Assembly: GCF_007896845.1 (NCBI RefSeq)
Contig: NZ_VOHS01000016.1
Span: forward strand, 1 to 64,000
DNA: 64,000 nt
From: Chitinophaga pinensis
Lineage (GTDB): Bacteria > Bacteroidota > Bacteroidia > Chitinophagales > Chitinophagaceae
Direction of reading: 5' to 3'
Below the pieces are notes generated by a model. The model was not told the origin of the DNA and ran no database searches. It worked only from the letters and a program-made list of their open reading frames with translations. The position numbers were made by a program, and so were the translations under genes. Positions 19,153 to 28,799 of this stretch are shown one piece after another; position 1 is the stretch's first letter; each line of letters begins with the position of its first letter.

Positions 19153-19194
19153 ATTAGTCTCATTCAGACATATCTACCCCTCTTCTTCGTATAA

Positions 19195-20109
19195 CTATGA
19201 TTGATAATGCACATACTTCTCGGTAAAACTACCGTCGGCAAATAACTCCAGTAATCCATAACCGGGCGCCGTCTCCCTGTTATTCCCTTTCCACCACGCA
19301 CCGCTTACCGCACCATCACACAGATACGTCACGTTGTTATACACGACTTTATCTTTCAGGTGTATATGCCCGCTCAGACATAACTTTACATTCGGATGCT
19401 GATAGAATAAACGGATGATATCCGCAGTATCTGTATGCATATCGCCACCCAGCATTTCCCATCTGTTCACAATATTATCCTGCACCATCAAGGTCGCTGT
19501 CAGAATAGGAATATGCGATAACACACATACCGGCGTCTGCGCATCTGTTGCCTTCAGCTCATCTGCCAGCCATTTCATCTGCGCCTCGCCCAGCTTGCCA
19601 ATATACCAGGTATCGTCAACATCCAGATGTACACTGTCCAGCACAATGAACTTCCAACCACCTTTTGTAAAACTGTAATAAGGCAATTTCAGCTGCAACT
19701 GATCCAATGAATATTGTTTACCATAAACCGCCTGTCCTTTGTTATTTTCACTCCACCAGATGTCATGATTACCCAACGTATAATATACTGGCAAACTACA
19801 CTCCTCCTTCATAATCGTATGCAGCAATTTCCACTGTGCATCGATAGTAGAAAGGTTCTCCTTATTCATATCAAACACGATATCACCACCATTCAGGATC
19901 ATATCAACCTTCGGTTGTTGTGACTGGATATGATGCAGACATTTCCTGAAAAAATCAGGCGCGCCCGCTTTATCATACAGATGTACATCTGTAATATGTG
20001 CTACACGTAATACAGGCTTCTTCTCCGCATCAGCAGCGAAAGCCGGTAGTGATACAGCCGGGGCCAGTAGTAATCCGCCAAACCGTTTGAACAATGATCT
20101 TCTTTGCAT
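19195..20109 (-). CDS. Exported calcineurin-like metallophosphoesterase
   Basis: A 304-residue phosphoesterase with a Tat-like N-terminus (MQRRSLFKRFGG) and an Ala-rich cleavage region (PAFAADA). All the metal-binding blocks are present: ITDVH (Asp41, His43), NGGD (Asp76), GNHD (Asn114-Asp116), LSHIP and SGHIHLKD. The enzyme therefore looks active, on a phosphodiester or phosphomonoester substrate that cannot be deduced. It is convergent with the Gfo/Idh/MocA gene and separated from it by a shared terminator. Confidence 0.88.
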   Translation of the reverse strand: MQRRSLFKRFGGLLLAPAVSLPAFAADAEKKPVLRVAHITDVHLYDKAGAPDFFRKCLHHIQSQQPKVDMILNGGDIVFDMNKENLSTIDAQWKLLHTIMKEECSLPVYYTLGNHDIWWSENNKGQAVYGKQYSLDQLQLKLPYYSFTKGGWKFIVLDSVHLDVDDTWYIGKLGEAQMKWLADELKATDAQTPVCVLSHIPILTATLMVQDNIVNRWEMLGGDMHTDTADIIRLFYQHPNVKLCLSGHIHLKDKVVYNNVTYLCDGAVSGAWWKGNNRETAPGYGLLELFADGSFTEKYVHYQS

Positions 20110-20205
20110 AAAACACGCTTTAAAGTCCTGAAGGACGAAGCGCGAATTTTATATATTCCGGGCGTATTTCCTTCCCGTTCAACAGATTTAACAATATGTT
20201 CTTCA

Positions 20206-20874
20206 TCACTCCCACTTCATCCGCAGAAAATAATCTTTTTCCAGCAGCTCTTCGCGGTTCATCGTAATTGTCACACCCCATTCCATATAATAATAAGCAT
20301 CCGCCAGATCCAGCACATGATCATACATATGGTCTGTGATCAGAAAACCTTTTCCTTTCGCAACTTCTTCACGTATCAGGTCTTTGATCGTATCAATATG
20401 CAATGGCATAATATGCGTGAAAGGCTCATCCAGCATAACAAATTTCACCGGTGAACAGATCAGTACAATGGTGGTCAGCATGCGTATCTGTCCGCCGGAA
20501 AGCGACTTCACCGCTACTTTTTCTTTCCCTTCAAACTCCGGAAAACAGGCAGTTACCCGCTCCCACGCTACATCATAAGACCGTGCAAATGTACCGGCAT
20601 TGAGCGGTGCAGGTACAAAAGGAAACTGTGGCAGATACCTGACCAGTCCCCGTACTTTGTAAGCAGGTCTGCTCAGTTTTTTACCATTGTATTGTACAAA
20701 ACTGAATTCCGCCGGCTGCGCACCAAACAGCACCCGCATCAGACTGGATTTACCCGAGCCGTTACGGCCTACCAATATGTGAATACGGCCACTGATCATT
20801 TTCATATAGCCGCCACTGATAACTGTCTTTGTTCCATAGGAAAGCGTGACGCTATCCGTTTCGAGTATATCCAT
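20206..20874 (-). CDS. ABC transporter ATP-binding protein
   Basis: A 222-residue ABC ATPase with Walker A GRNGSGKS (36-43), signature LSGGQ (125-129), Walker B FVMLDEP (Asp149, Glu150) and H-loop ITDHMYDH. It is short and compact. Its start codon shares one base with the stop of the upstream 101-residue membrane protein (TGATG), so the two are translationally coupled. No conventional permease is present, so how it works in transport is unclear. It may act as a regulator or with the small membrane partner. Confidence 0.88.
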   Translation of the reverse strand: MDILETDSVTLSYGTKTVISGGYMKMISGRIHILVGRNGSGKSSLMRVLFGAQPAEFSFVQYNGKKLSRPAYKVRGLVRYLPQFPFVPAPLNAGTFARSYDVAWERVTACFPEFEGKEKVAVKSLSGGQIRMLTTIVLICSPVKFVMLDEPFTHIMPLHIDTIKDLIREEVAKGKGFLITDHMYDHVLDLADAYYYMEWGVTITMNREELLEKDYFLRMKWE

Positions 20875-21179
20875 CAGCTATAAAATGAAGTGAGCGTGAG
20901 TGCAGTAAAAAGCAACAGGAAATCAACCACAAAGGCAGTCCCTGTCAGCAGGTAAGGGCCGAGACCAAGATTAAAGAAATAATATCTTTCTTTCCTCTGA
21001 TGGGCAACATAAGCAGTCATTCCAAAAGCAATTGCTTTCAGACTTAAGATCGCAGGAAGTATACCAAGATGCTGTGTAGCAGTACTATGATAGACCCAGC
21101 AGGCACAAAGGATCAGCAGTATTCCGGGAACCAGGAAAAATGAACGGTAATAGAGTAACAAACCGCGTATTCTTGCCAT
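20874..21179 (-). CDS. Small membrane protein, partner of the ABC ATPase
   Basis: A 101-residue protein with three predicted transmembrane segments: about residues 13-31 (SFFLVPGILLILCACWVYH), 37-60 and 68-97. A basic loop (AHQRKERYY) separates the last two. The gene overlaps the ABC ATPase start by one base. I do not recognise a family. It is too small to be a normal ABC permease, but an oligomer could serve as one. Confidence 0.65.
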   Translation of the reverse strand: MARIRGLLLYYRSFFLVPGILLILCACWVYHSTATQHLGILPAILSLKAIAFGMTAYVAHQRKERYYFFNLGLGPYLLTGTAFVVDFLLLFTALTLTSFYS

Positions 21180-21280
21180 AAATTGTACACAGGATGATTA
21201 GCCATCCTTCATTACAATTTATTAATATTTATGGCTGGTTATTACCAGCTGCACTGCCAAATAATTGTTAAAGTCAGTGC

Positions 21281-21787
21281 TTAAATAGCCGTACCGGCAC
21301 TTTCATTTTCCTTTTCAAACATCATTGAAAGGTATACGGCATCGCTGATAGGGTTGTCGTAATACGCAGCAATAGGCTGGAAACCCAGACTGGTATACAA
21401 TTCAATAGCGGGGCGCATATGTGCCAGCGTATCCAGCAGCATACGTTTGTAGCCCAGTTTCTTTCCGGCTTCGATAGCTTTGATGGCCAATGCTCTGCCT
21501 ACGCCATGTCCTTTGAAAGCATCACGTACAAAGAGCCGCTTCATTTCGCAGGTAGCGTTTTCAAAGAGTCTTACACCGACACAACCCGCAGGGTGTCCAT
21601 CTACAAGGGCAATAAACAACGCTCCCGCAGGCGCCACATAGTTGGGTTCAGGTAAACTGCTGAGTTCTTCCTCGAATCCCTGAAAACTAAGATCTACACT
21701 CAACCAGTTGGCATACTCGCGGAAAAGGGATTTCACCTGCTCCAGCGTTTTAAGATCGTCTTTTTTTACTTCTACAATTTCCAACAT
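21281..21787 (-). CDS. GNAT family N-acetyltransferase
   Basis: A 168-residue acetyltransferase beginning MLEIVEVKKDDLKTLEQVKS at the ATG at 21787 (a frame extension to 21817 adds ten unconserved residues). Motif A for acetyl-CoA binding is RLFVRDAFKGHGVGRALA, with the R/Q-x-x-G-x-G/A core as KGHGVGRA. The later block YKRMLLDTLAHMRPAIELYT and LGFQPIAAYYDNP are typical of the RimI-like subgroup that acts on small molecules or amino groups. Substrate unknown. Transcribed alone. Confidence 0.85.
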   Translation of the reverse strand: MLEIVEVKKDDLKTLEQVKSLFREYANWLSVDLSFQGFEEELSSLPEPNYVAPAGALFIALVDGHPAGCVGVRLFENATCEMKRLFVRDAFKGHGVGRALAIKAIEAGKKLGYKRMLLDTLAHMRPAIELYTSLGFQPIAAYYDNPISDAVYLSMMFEKENESAGTAI

Positions 21788-21817
21788 ACCTCGTTTATTT
21801 TTGTTTATAGAAAACAC

Positions 21818-21846
21818 AAAAGCCTCCTGAGCATCAGAAGGCTTTT
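21818..21846 (-). terminator. Terminator of the SnoaL-like gene
   Basis: Stem AAAAGCCT / AGGCTTTT (21818-21825, 21839-21846) with a 13-base loop. It lies between the SnoaL-like gene and the downstream acetyltransferase on the minus strand. Confidence 0.65.
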
Positions 21847-22023
21847 AATTCCGGGTTCATGAGAACCCCTACTGTAAACGATATAATTAATAAATTAACT
21901 CATTGTCAGCATTCACAACATCACAAGGTCAGCCTTCTGCTCACCACCCTCTTCAGTTAGGGGGGTAACAAATATAACAAAATTTAGTTAAAAAAAACAG
22001 GGCTGAAAGAAATACTTGAGGTC

Positions 22024-22458
22024 CTATTTTTCATTGCTATTTATTGCCTTTAATTCCGCGACCAGCGCTGCCATTGTGTTTACGCCCCAATGTTCGTAAT
22101 ACTTCCCGTCACGTACCGTTACCATATCCATGACTCTGATACTTACAGACTGATGCGTAGCCGGTATCCCCAGAAAAACACCCTGATGTGTGCCGGATAT
22201 TATCTTGAAAGTAGTCACCTTATCTCCTTCTGCCACCTGCTCGTAGATGGTTACTTTAAGGTCAGGAAATGCAGGGCGCAGTATATTATTAAAGGTATGT
22301 AAAATGCCCGCGGCGCCTTTATCCATACCTGCCATGGCCGTATGATTGATAAACGCAGGATCCATGATCTCTTTGAAGCTCTCCATGTTATTCTCTTCAA
22401 TGATCTCCTTGTTAAAACGTCTTACCACGGCTTTGTTTTGTTCTGTTCTTGCTGTCAT
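22024..22458 (-). CDS. SnoaL-like ester cyclase family protein
   Basis: A 144-residue NTF2-fold protein. It begins MTARTEQNKAVVRRFNKEII, and the body has the family pattern DPAFINHTAMAGMDKGAAGI, ...LRPAFPDLKVTIYEQVAEGDKV, ...GTHQGVFLGIPATHQSVSIRVMD and a terminal YYEHWGVNT. SnoaL-like proteins include polyketide cyclases and many uncharacterised hydrolase-like proteins. Here no polyketide genes are near, so the role is unknown. It is followed by its own terminator. Confidence 0.82.
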   Translation of the reverse strand: MTARTEQNKAVVRRFNKEIIEENNMESFKEIMDPAFINHTAMAGMDKGAAGILHTFNNILRPAFPDLKVTIYEQVAEGDKVTTFKIISGTHQGVFLGIPATHQSVSIRVMDMVTVRDGKYYEHWGVNTMAALVAELKAINSNEK

Positions 22459-22527
22459 ATACGATGATTTTATACAGCAAAATTAGAACAGCGGACGCCC
22501 CGCCTGTTAGTCCTTCCGGTCCATAGT

Positions 22528-23409
22528 TTATGCCTGAACGTTCAGATTTTGTTCCTGATAAGCCGATGGCGTCACACCAAATACCTGCCGGAATGCTTTC
22601 GTAAAACTGGAATGACTCTCATATCCCACCTGATCATATACGTCACCGGGTTTAGTCTGCTGATCCAGCAGCAAACGGGCAGCTACCTGCATTTTCTGTT
22701 CCAGTAACCAGCGCTGTGGAGAGGTACTATAGATCTTTGTAAACCTTCGCTTGAAGGTGGACAGGGACATACTGCACAGAAAAGCCAGTTCCTCTACCGT
22801 TACAGGTCTGGTGATATTTCCTTCCACCGCTTTCCTGATCTCAAAGTCCTGCATACTACCCGTAGCATTCGCTCTTAGTTGCAATAAGGTATCCGGCGCC
22901 GTCTGCAACAGATATAACAGCAGTTCTTCAAATTTCAGGATACAGATCTCCTGTGGCAATGGTTGCCCCAATTGCAATAAATGCCTGACCGACTCTATAT
23001 AATTCCTGAGAAAAACGTCTTTTTCAAAAGTGATAAACGAGGCAGCCGGTAATTGTTTGCCGGACTGTTGCGCCTGTATCAGGCGATCATATTTCATATA
23101 GAAATCCAGCAGGGCTTCATCACTGAAATACAGGAGCACAGACTGAAAATTTCCATTGTCTGATTTGACGTTTGTCGTCAGACAACTACCGGCTGCCAGA
23201 AACAAGATCGCATTATCATTGACGGTGGTTGTTTGTCCGCCGTAAATAACCGTCTTACGTCCCTCTATCAGTAAATTAATCATGTTCCTGTGAAGGATCA
23301 CGCGGTTCTTTTTTGTATTGCAGGGAGAAGTATACGGCCGGATCAGTACCCGGTCTTCCGCACGATATTGTGCAGGATTGAGATCCTGAGGAAGATTGAT
23401 GACATTCAT
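22528..23409 (-). CDS. AraC family transcriptional regulator
   Basis: A 293-residue regulator. The N-terminal ~170 residues form a cupin-like sensing domain, and the last ~100 the double HTH: VEELAFLCSMSLSTFKRRFT and GDVYDQVGYESHSSFTKAFR followed by FGVTPSAYQEQ, all AraC hallmarks. The ATG at 23409 is used; a GTG five codons upstream is possible. It starts 24 bases after the stop of the broken SDR gene and is likely in the same transcript, so it may control that gene. Inducer unknown. Confidence 0.88.
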   Translation of the reverse strand: MNVINLPQDLNPAQYRAEDRVLIRPYTSPCNTKKNRVILHRNMINLLIEGRKTVIYGGQTTTVNDNAILFLAAGSCLTTNVKSDNGNFQSVLLYFSDEALLDFYMKYDRLIQAQQSGKQLPAASFITFEKDVFLRNYIESVRHLLQLGQPLPQEICILKFEELLLYLLQTAPDTLLQLRANATGSMQDFEIRKAVEGNITRPVTVEELAFLCSMSLSTFKRRFTKIYSTSPQRWLLEQKMQVAARLLLDQQTKPGDVYDQVGYESHSSFTKAFRQVFGVTPSAYQEQNLNVQA

Positions 23410-23433
23410 TCCTGCAAAGATCACAAAAAAGGA

Positions 23434-24490
23434 TCAGGGAATGATGCGGCGCTGTCTGAAATCGTCAAAGATGCTGAAAAACATCTCTTTCGTGTCAATA
23501 TATTCATGGAAGCCTGCCCTGCGGGCTTTACTACCATCAGCAAACATATCATAATCCCAGGAGAAAACAAAGTCAGCAAAACGCCATGATGATAACTGCT
23601 CATATGGGATAGCGGTCAGCTGATATTTCTCCTGCATCTTTTGCCATAATGCGGCCTTATCTGACATGATCACATCAAGAGACATCGGCAGCGGAGGTGC
23701 CACTTCCAGCTCAAAATAACGGGCTATTTCCGGCCACAGTTCATTCCAGCGGAATAGGTCTCCATTATTGATATTAAAGGCTTCATTAGCCGCCTTTGGC
23801 GCCTCTGCTGCCCACGTAGTTGCTTTTGCCAGCAGACCGGCATCCGTCATTTCTATCAGCTTGTCATAAGCGCCGGGCTTTCCGGGAAATCGTAATGGCA
23901 GCCCCAGCTCCTTCGAACAGCTGCATATACCGCAATTGCCAGTGCGAGATTCATGGGATTGCCCAAAGCAAATCCACCTACTACTGACGGTCGTATGGCT
24001 GACCAGCTCCATGCCTTCCCCTGCTGCTTTTGCTGCAGAAATACCTGCTGGTCTACATTAAATTCCGGAGGCATGTGACCTGCATCTGACTCCCGGGCCG
24101 GTGTTTTAAAGGGACCAAGATGTGCGCCATATACTTTGTATCCCTGCATCAGATTAATGTGTTGTAAGCCCTCCGCAATGGGCTCTACCACATTGACGAG
24201 GTTCTCTAACATCGCCATATTGGGTGGCACCAATGCTGCCCATGTAGGGGCGTCTGCATAAGCGGCATAAAAATATGGGTAACATCTGTCAGACCACCCA
24301 GCTTCAGAGCTGTATCTTCCCTATCCTGCAGATCTACCGCTATATGTCTTATATTTCCGCCGGCTTCGCCTCCTCTGCGGGAAAGTCCGATAATATCCCA
24401 ACTGCCATCTGCATCCAGATGATCTGCCAGATTCCTGCCTATTACACCCTGTGCACCCGCTATCAGAGCTACTTTACGTTGTCCGTTCAT
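23434..24490 (-). pseudogene. SDR (PRISE-like, NAD(P)-binding) with two frameshifts
   Basis: Read in order on the minus strand the pieces make one atypical SDR of about 350 residues: an NAD(P) site KVALIAGAQGVIGRNLADHL, a middle part with LMQGYKVYGAHLGPFKTPAR, then SAIRPSVVGGFALGNPMNL and ELGLPLRFPGKPGAYDKL up to a normal C-terminus. This pattern fits the progesterone 5-beta-reductase/iridoid synthase-like group. Two single-base losses break the frame. One is in an A5 run at 24269-24273, where one more base restores HIFYAAYADAPTW; the other is at 23926-23927. Apart from these the gene looks intact, so sequencing error or very recent decay are both possible. Confidence 0.75.
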
Positions 24491-24575
24491 ATGTGTTGAT
24501 TGATGCCTCAAAATTACCCGCTGCAACAGGTCCGGCATTTGTATATTGGCAGGGATTATTTGTATTTTGTGTCGT

Positions 24576-25408
24576 ATGCAGCGGTATGTTCAACACGAAT
24601 TTCTCAAAGTCTCTCATTTTACAACTACGGAATGGCAGCATCCATTGCATAACCACAACCATTTCGAACTGATCTTCATACACGAAGGGAACGGTTTTCA
24701 TTGTCTGTCCGGTATCCGTCACCCCTATACGGAAAATCTATTTTCCTGCTGGCGCCGGCCGACTATCACAGCTTTGAAATTACTACACCCACCACTTTCA
24801 CCTTTATCAAGTTCACCAATGTTTATATCACACAGGTAGGACATCTGCCGGAGGAACATCGCTGGAACAGACATATCGACGAACTCCTGATCTGTAGCCG
24901 CCGGCAGCAATTTCCGGTATTAAAATCGGCCACAGATGCAGATAAAACAGATGCATTGATCAGACTACTTGTGGCGGAATGGCAGGAAACAAAGAATGAA
25001 ACCAGTGAAACCATCTTCTTTCTCTTGCAGACGGTCATGTCTATCCTGCGCAGGAATGTACACGAGCCATTGGAAAACGTAGTAAAACAAGATGAGAAAT
25101 TAACCGCTATGCTGCACTACATTCACCAGCATATCTACGAAACGGAACTGGTGCGTCAGGAACATCTCTCCGCCTTATTCGGCCTCTCCAAAAGACACCT
25201 TGGTGCTTTCTTTCGGGAACATACCGGTGTAGCCCTACGGGATTATATTAACCGTTACAAACTCCACATCATTGAAAACAGACTGAAATACAGCTCTTTA
25301 TCACTCAAGGAGATCAGTCAGGAACTGGGTTTTACCGATCTGAGTCATTTCAATAAATTCTTCAGAAGCTACCACCAGATCAATCCTTCCACTTACCGGA
25401 ATAAATAA
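24576..25408 (+). pseudogene. AraC family regulator with one frameshift
   Basis: The N-terminal cupin part starts MQRYVQHEFLKVSHFTTTEW at 24576 and contains HPLHNHNHFELIFIHEGNG, a classical AraC sensing domain. Its frame is lost near 24733-24736 (a run of four A bases). The neighbouring frame continues exactly as expected with KSIFLLAPADYHSFEI and ends in a full AraC HTH (LSALFGLSKRHLGAFFREH, ISQELGFTDLSHFNKFFRSY, INPSTYRNK). One extra A would restore a single 278-residue protein. It is divergent from the frameshifted SDR, 85 bases away, which suggests it regulates that gene. Confidence 0.75.
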
Positions 25409-25443
25409 AGACCGCTTTTCTTCGGATAATGTATATATAATAT

Positions 25444-25451
25444 TATATTTG
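25444..25451 (+). promoter_or_regulatory. -7 box upstream of the SseB-like pair
   Basis: TATATTTG matches TAnnTTTG, 72 bases before the start at 25523. No good -33 TTG was found. Confidence 0.45.
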
Positions 25452-25522
25452 TATACGATATGTTCGTGCCTGTGACTATTGGCATTGGCAAATGCCGGCG
25501 ACTATTCTAAATCCCTATCCGT

Positions 25523-25921
25523 ATGAAATTATTTGACCGCTTCAGGAAAAAACCTACTGTAGACGAAACAACTGTACCAGCAACCAGCGCGACCACGCCG
25601 ACACCATTATCAGCAGACAGGAATTTTGTAGATGATCTTGTCAGCTACTTTAGTTCCGAAACAGCTGTAACTGCCGCCTATTTCGGCTTTGCCTACAACA
25701 ACACATCAAAAGCACATATACTTGTACTGGCCATAGACCATCAGGGCGATGAGGATGCCATACAGGAGATCACCTGGATGATCAAGTCCCAGTTCATGCA
25801 GGACACCGAGATCTTTTACACATCCAGTGTAACGAATCCGGAACTGACTGATTATATCCGACAGCATAACCTTCCCTTCTATCATAAAAACATACTGCAC
25901 GCCTGCAACAGAAAGTCATGA
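25523..25921 (+). CDS. SseB C-terminal-like protein
   Basis: A 132-residue soluble protein with a charged N-terminus (MKLFDRFRKKPTVDET), a Thr/Pro-rich linker and a domain at about residues 35-130 containing AYFGFAYNNTSKAHILVLAI and FYTSSVTNPELTDYIRQHNL. The pairing with the next gene suggests the C-terminal SseB domain ('enhanced serine sensitivity'), which is often a separate protein in Bacteroidota. Its stop overlaps the next start by four bases (ATGA). The function of SseB is poorly known. The family call is tentative. Confidence 0.6.
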   Translation: MKLFDRFRKKPTVDETTVPATSATTPTPLSADRNFVDDLVSYFSSETAVTAAYFGFAYNNTSKAHILVLAIDHQGDEDAIQEITWMIKSQFMQDTEIFYTSSVTNPELTDYIRQHNLPFYHKNILHACNRKS

Positions 25922-26232
25922 AACAATGGTTTGATGAAAAGCAGTTCCGTCAGGAGTTGATCGAAACACTGAAAGATTGTGAAGTATTTACGCTGGCGCA
26001 TAAAATGGAAAATAGCAAAGATCTGATGCTCGCGACTTATGTGCGGGAGCACGGCGAATTCATTCCGCTTTTCGCCAATGCTGAAATGATTGCGAGAAGT
26101 GGTATGGTAAATATTCCTGATGACAGGGTGATGGTAAAGATGACTTTTGATCGTATCCTGAAAGGGATCAATCCGGGACAACTGTTTATACTTAATCCAG
26201 CGACACCGTTTGAGGCGGAAATGCGGGTGTAG
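25918..26232 (+). CDS. SseB N-terminal domain protein
   Basis: A 104-residue protein beginning MKQWFDEKQFRQELIETLKD. It carries the SseB_N pattern: a variable helix, then LATYVREHGEFIPLFANAEM and ...KMTFDRILKGINPGQLFILNP, where the residues near 'NPG' and the 'LNPATPFEAEM' ending are characteristic. It is translated from an ATGA overlap with the preceding SseB-like gene, so both are made together. SseB affects serine sensitivity in Escherichia coli, but its biochemical role is unclear. Confidence 0.7.
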   Translation: MKQWFDEKQFRQELIETLKDCEVFTLAHKMENSKDLMLATYVREHGEFIPLFANAEMIARSGMVNIPDDRVMVKMTFDRILKGINPGQLFILNPATPFEAEMRV

Positions 26233-26351
26233 GTCCATCAATTAATGGGATTTCTGTAATACCTTCTGTGGAACTGTCAATCGCAAAACTTAAGTAGGAA
26301 GGATATTCATATTGAGACAAATCAGCCTCAATTAAGTGTGTCGTTTCACCT

Positions 26352-27343
26352 TCAAGTCTTGTCCTTGGAACAATTGCTATTCGGTCCCCCTGTAATTGAC
26401 AAATGAATATATGCAGGCAATAAAATAAAAGTCTGCTTTTTATGATTATTTATTGTCAACCTTAATACGTTTCCCTGTCGTTCAATATGGAGCGACAGTC
26501 CGTGTATGACAGCGTCTGAGTGCTGTCTCCATTTATAATCCCATTTTAGCTGTAGTAACTTAAATACCAGCCTGTCAACACAGGTATAAGGATTAAGCAA
26601 ATGAACTAAGTTACCGCCACTATTAGAAACTGCCTGATGACGAAGCTGTAATGCATTTCCCAAGGCGGTATGTGTGAGGCTTTGCAATGATGCATATCCT
26701 ATATGCTTGACATCAACGTCTTTTCCGATATAACCTTTTATTTTCAGATATCCGGTGATACAATGTATGCCATTGCAATCCTGCTCATGAACTCCCTGAC
26801 CACATTCATGCGATTCTTTCTGAGTCCTGCACTGCGATTTTCTAAAGGCAGTTGTGCAGAACTCATGGTGTAATAAAATCCACGTCTCAAAAGATACGGA
26901 CGAAAAGGCGATCTGTACCAGATTACCATTAACAGATTGGCCCGCCAGATCAAAAGCCTCTGCATGTTCAGGATGCTGATCTTTATCAAATACTGCCCAG
27001 GCCTCATCATAAGTCCCATCCTTCAATCCCTGTTGTGCCTCCCATACGTAACGGGTGGGCTGCGCAACGTATTCCTTAGGTATGACCGGCGCATCATCCA
27101 ACGGAATACTTGCCGGTTTCATCTTACGCAATCGACCACCCGGCCTCACGTTTGTGCTGTACCGGCTTCTTCCTGTTGTGCCTTTTCTTCTCTTTTTATC
27201 TCTTCAGTTGGTTTCGGGCTTATTTTAATCCAGTAAGGTAACTTTGAATCGATTATCAAATTTCTCAAACCATCAAAATAGCCGGGCTCAGTTTCCGTAC
27301 CCTCACAAACAATTAATAAAGTTTTTCTAATCGGCTGAGACAT
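26352..27343 (-). pseudogene. RloB-like (Toprim-type) defence protein, frameshifted
   Basis: The N-terminus (MSQPIRKTLLIVCEGTETEP, then GYFDGLR) is the RloB signature, with the Toprim-type glutamate in CEG. After about 65 codons the frame stops at 27146-27148. The next frame continues with YDEAWAVFDKDQHPEHAEAF, where FDKD supplies the expected acidic DxD pair, and SFETWILLHHEF, the family's conserved SFE-xWxLLH block. One missing base between about 27135 and 27200 would explain the break; a GTG start at 27149 overlapping the TGA by coincidence is the alternative. RloB pairs with the ATPase RloA (next gene), the two being related to AbiLi/AbiLii phage-defence proteins. The start codon lies 17 bases inside the rloA 3' end. 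Confidence 0.7.
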
Positions 27344-28609
27344 CCTCAAATATGTTTTCTATCGATTTAATATTGGGTAATGCGCCGAACTTACCTGCGA
27401 GATACCATTTTTCAAATGGTGTATCCTCCCGCAATCCCTCAAAGTCTTGCAACGAATAAAATCAGTCACACCAGTATCTGATTTCTCTGCAAACCAGATC
27501 TGATCTTTTCTTAACAGATCTTTATCCAGCAAAGAGACATCATGTGTTGTGAAAATAAGTTGCGCACCTTTCTATTGATTTTATCCGATTGAAATATCAT
27601 AACAATCAGTTTCGTAATAAAGGGATGTAAGCTGTGTCTAATTCATCAACAATAAGAACTCCACCTTGATCAATAGCCTGTATAATACGCCCGCTAAGAA
27701 TATAGAGCAATTGTGAGCCTCTGGATTCATCATTGAAAGGTAAGGGAACATTACCTGCTAACTTGTTCTCCGCGTCATAAATATTATGCAAAAAATAAAT
27801 TCTGTATGAATCAATCTTCTTACGTCTCTTCTCTTCTCCTCATCAAAGACCTTTTCAGGTTCATATTTGATCAGATCTAATCCACTAATTTTGGTATCTG
27901 CGGCCTGAAGTATAGCAGCAACTTTATTTCTGATGACCTCATTACCAAAAATCTCATGGCTGACGCTCTGACGAAGTAATGCCTGTTGGTTAGCATTAAC
28001 TGCATTGATAATGATGTATTTTACAAAATAGAGAAATACCGATGAAAGTAACTCATCGGGTTCGTCATCTCCAAATTTCGATAATACCAACTGATTAGCA
28101 AAAACCGAAATCTCTTTTTTGTTCATACTGTCACCCAGTATTCCGGTGTGTATCATGTTATCACCTTCTCTACGCTGACGCTTGAAAAGCAGTGTTCTTC
28201 TGGAATTCGGGTAAAAGTATAAGTCCTCGGTTAACACTTCCTTTCCTTTCACTTCAAAGCTATATATATACTTATAGTTATGAGGACCAATAAAAGTCAG
28301 CTCAAAATAAGCCGGTTCATGGGCAACCTTTTCATCAAAACGAAATGGATCATAAAGTTCAATAGGCTCGTCAACTTTAGGTTTAGCGATAATAAAATAA
28401 ATCATTGTTGATAGCGCCCGAACCAGATTTGTTTTACCTGAGGCATTCGCCCCATATATAGCTGATGTTTTCAGATATCTGACGTTCTGTGTATTACCTA
28501 GCTCGAAATCAAAAATATTACCCTTTAGCTTTGAAGACTCCGCCTCCATGCTAAAGGTAACCTCTTCTTTATACGATCTGTAATTACGAATCTTAAACTG
28601 TAAAAGCAT
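27327..28609 (-). pseudogene. RloA-like AAA ATPase of a defence pair, four frameshifts
   Basis: The intact first part begins MLLQFKIRNYRSYKEEVTFS, has Walker A GANASGKT (53-60) and runs to about residue 260. Then four single-base losses are needed to follow the protein: near 27820, 27615, 27569-27571 and 27451-27452. Reading through them recovers SYRIYFLHNIYDAENKLAG, the Walker B strand GGVLIVDELDTA, the switch block LIFTTHDVSLLDKDLL and the C-terminal FEKWYLAGKFGALPNI, ending at 27327. All are standard RloA/AAA_21 features. As sequenced it cannot be made, but every lesion is a one-base contraction in a 2-4 base run. Confidence 0.75.
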
Positions 28610-28799
28610 AAACAGTTATTTTGTTGAATTTCTACAAAAAAAACGAATAAATCGCTAAATAAGCGTTTTTATTCCTTTTTTCTGCCCTTTTCTGACAAAC
28701 CACACCTAAAAGCTCACGCATCACAATTCAAAATACTATCTTGCAGCTGCTATCGGGCGCTTTTACCCCGTAAAAGGCCTAAAATAGTAGCAACGACAC

